Source of the DNA: Candidatus Sulfopaludibacter sp. SbA3
GTDB lineage: Bacteria; Acidobacteriota; Terriglobia; Bryobacterales; Bryobacteraceae
Direction of reading: 5' to 3'
Assembly: GCA_945900935.1 (NCBI GenBank)
Contig: CAMDKT010000303.1
Location: 1-7,288 of the forward strand
DNA length: 7,288 nt
Below, in pieces: positions 6,782 to 7,288 of the stretch. The notes beneath the pieces were generated by a model that had not been told where the DNA came from, searched no databases, and saw only the letters and a list, made by a program, of their open reading frames with translations. The translations under genes and the position numbers were made by a program. Within the stretch, counting starts at the first letter, position 1, and each line of letters opens with the position of its first letter.

Positions 6782-7288
6782 ATGCGCAGACTATGCGGCG
6801 AGCTGCTGATTGCGTCAGCCCTATTGGGGATTTTCTCACCCTATTTACCTGCGCAAGTTGGAACGGCCATATTGAATGGAACTGTACGCGACCAATCGGG
6901 CGACGCCGTTCCCGGCGCAACCGTAACGCTGGCAGGCATCGAACAACAGTTCGAGCGTGAAACCATAACTAACGGCACCGGCCAGTATGTGCTACCCGCC
7001 ATTCCGCCCGGACGCTATAAGTTAACATCGAGAGCCGGCGGCTTCAGGGACACCTCCATCGAAAATATTCAACTGTCCGGCGGCCAGGGCAGCACTCTGG
7101 ACGTAATGTTAAACGTGGCGGGCACCACTGAGCAGATAACCGTCTCCGGCGCGCCGCCGCTCCTGCAAACCACGAATGCCAACGTCGGCGCCATCATTGA
7201 AGGCAAGAGGCTGGAGAGTCTGCCGGTGTTGGGCCGCAACTTCACATCTCTTCTGCTGACACTGCCTGGCGTCTCTCCCGCGACGCCT
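6782..7288 (+). CDS. TonB-dependent receptor, Oar-like, N-terminal part (runs off the window)
   Basis: There are 169 codons without a stop, open to the right edge; full-length proteins of this type are usually about 1000 residues or more. Residues 1-24 form a signal peptide (MRRLCGELLI, hydrophobic core, likely cut at LPA/Q). Residues about 29-111 are a carboxypeptidase-regulatory-like beta-sandwich. Its hallmarks are ILNGTVRDQSGDAVPGATVTL (first part at 30-40), TNGTGQYVLPAIPPGRYKL at 63-81, and a final strand LDVMLNV at 106-112. The linker EQITVSGAPPLLQT at 117-130 leads into the plug domain, with LESLPVLGRNFTSLLLTLPGV at 144-164 only begun. Such receptors sit in the outer membrane and import large substrates using TonB energy. 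They are greatly expanded in Solibacter-like Acidobacteriota. The ligand is unknown. Co-transcription with the oxidoreductase is likely from the short gap. Confidence 0.9.
   Translation, partial: MRRLCGELLIASALLGIFSPYLPAQVGTAILNGTVRDQSGDAVPGATVTLAGIEQQFERETITNGTGQYVLPAIPPGRYKLTSRAGGFRDTSIENIQLSGGQGSTLDVMLNVAGTTEQITVSGAPPLLQTTNANVGAIIEGKRLESLPVLGRNFTSLLLTLPGVSPATP

Overview
The window looks like chromosomal DNA of an acidobacterium of the Solibacter/Bryobacterales type, though this is an inference. It is GC-rich and carries a planctomycete-type cytochrome (DUF1549/DUF1553) and DUF1501 gene pair. It also carries an exported Gfo/Idh/MocA oxidoreductase and the start of an Oar-like TonB-dependent receptor with a carboxypeptidase-regulatory-like N-terminus. 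That mixture is typical of Solibacter-like genomes, but the cytochrome/DUF1501 pair is also common in Planctomycetota and Verrucomicrobiota. No rRNA, tRNA, CRISPR array or intact mobile element is visible.

Layout. Positions 1-865 contain no intact gene. About 149-725 (+) is a decayed GntR-family regulator (winged-helix plus FCD domain), now split over three reading frames with an internal stop. To its left, on the minus strand, are weak traces of a membrane protein. Positions 866-3817 (+) encode a 983-residue secreted protein with a c-type heme motif near the N-terminus, DUF1549 with a second CxxCH, a middle beta-rich region, and DUF1553. It overlaps by 11 bp the next gene, 3807-5195 (+), a Tat-exported DUF1501 protein of 462 residues. 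A strong ribosome binding site for the second gene lies inside the first. Positions 5196-5715 are a gap with no intact gene. On the minus strand the gap holds a fragment of an AlbA_2 (Schlafen/RecG-like) domain and a second protein-like C-terminal scrap. Positions 5716-6768 (+) encode the Gfo/Idh/MocA oxidoreductase with a short export signal. After 13 bases with a strong ribosome binding site, 6782 to beyond the right edge (+) encodes the TonB-dependent receptor.

How the genes may work together. There are two co-directional transcription units. The first is a cytochrome-like/DUF1501 pair that must be made together and exported by two routes (Sec and Tat). Such pairs are common, and their substrate and reaction are not established. 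The second couples an outer-membrane receptor to an exported NAD(P)-type sugar oxidoreductase. Capture and periplasmic oxidation of a carbohydrate-like substrate would fit both units, but nothing in the sequence names the substrate. The two gene-poor stretches are gene graveyards rather than empty DNA, which suggests the locus was assembled or trimmed by rearrangement.
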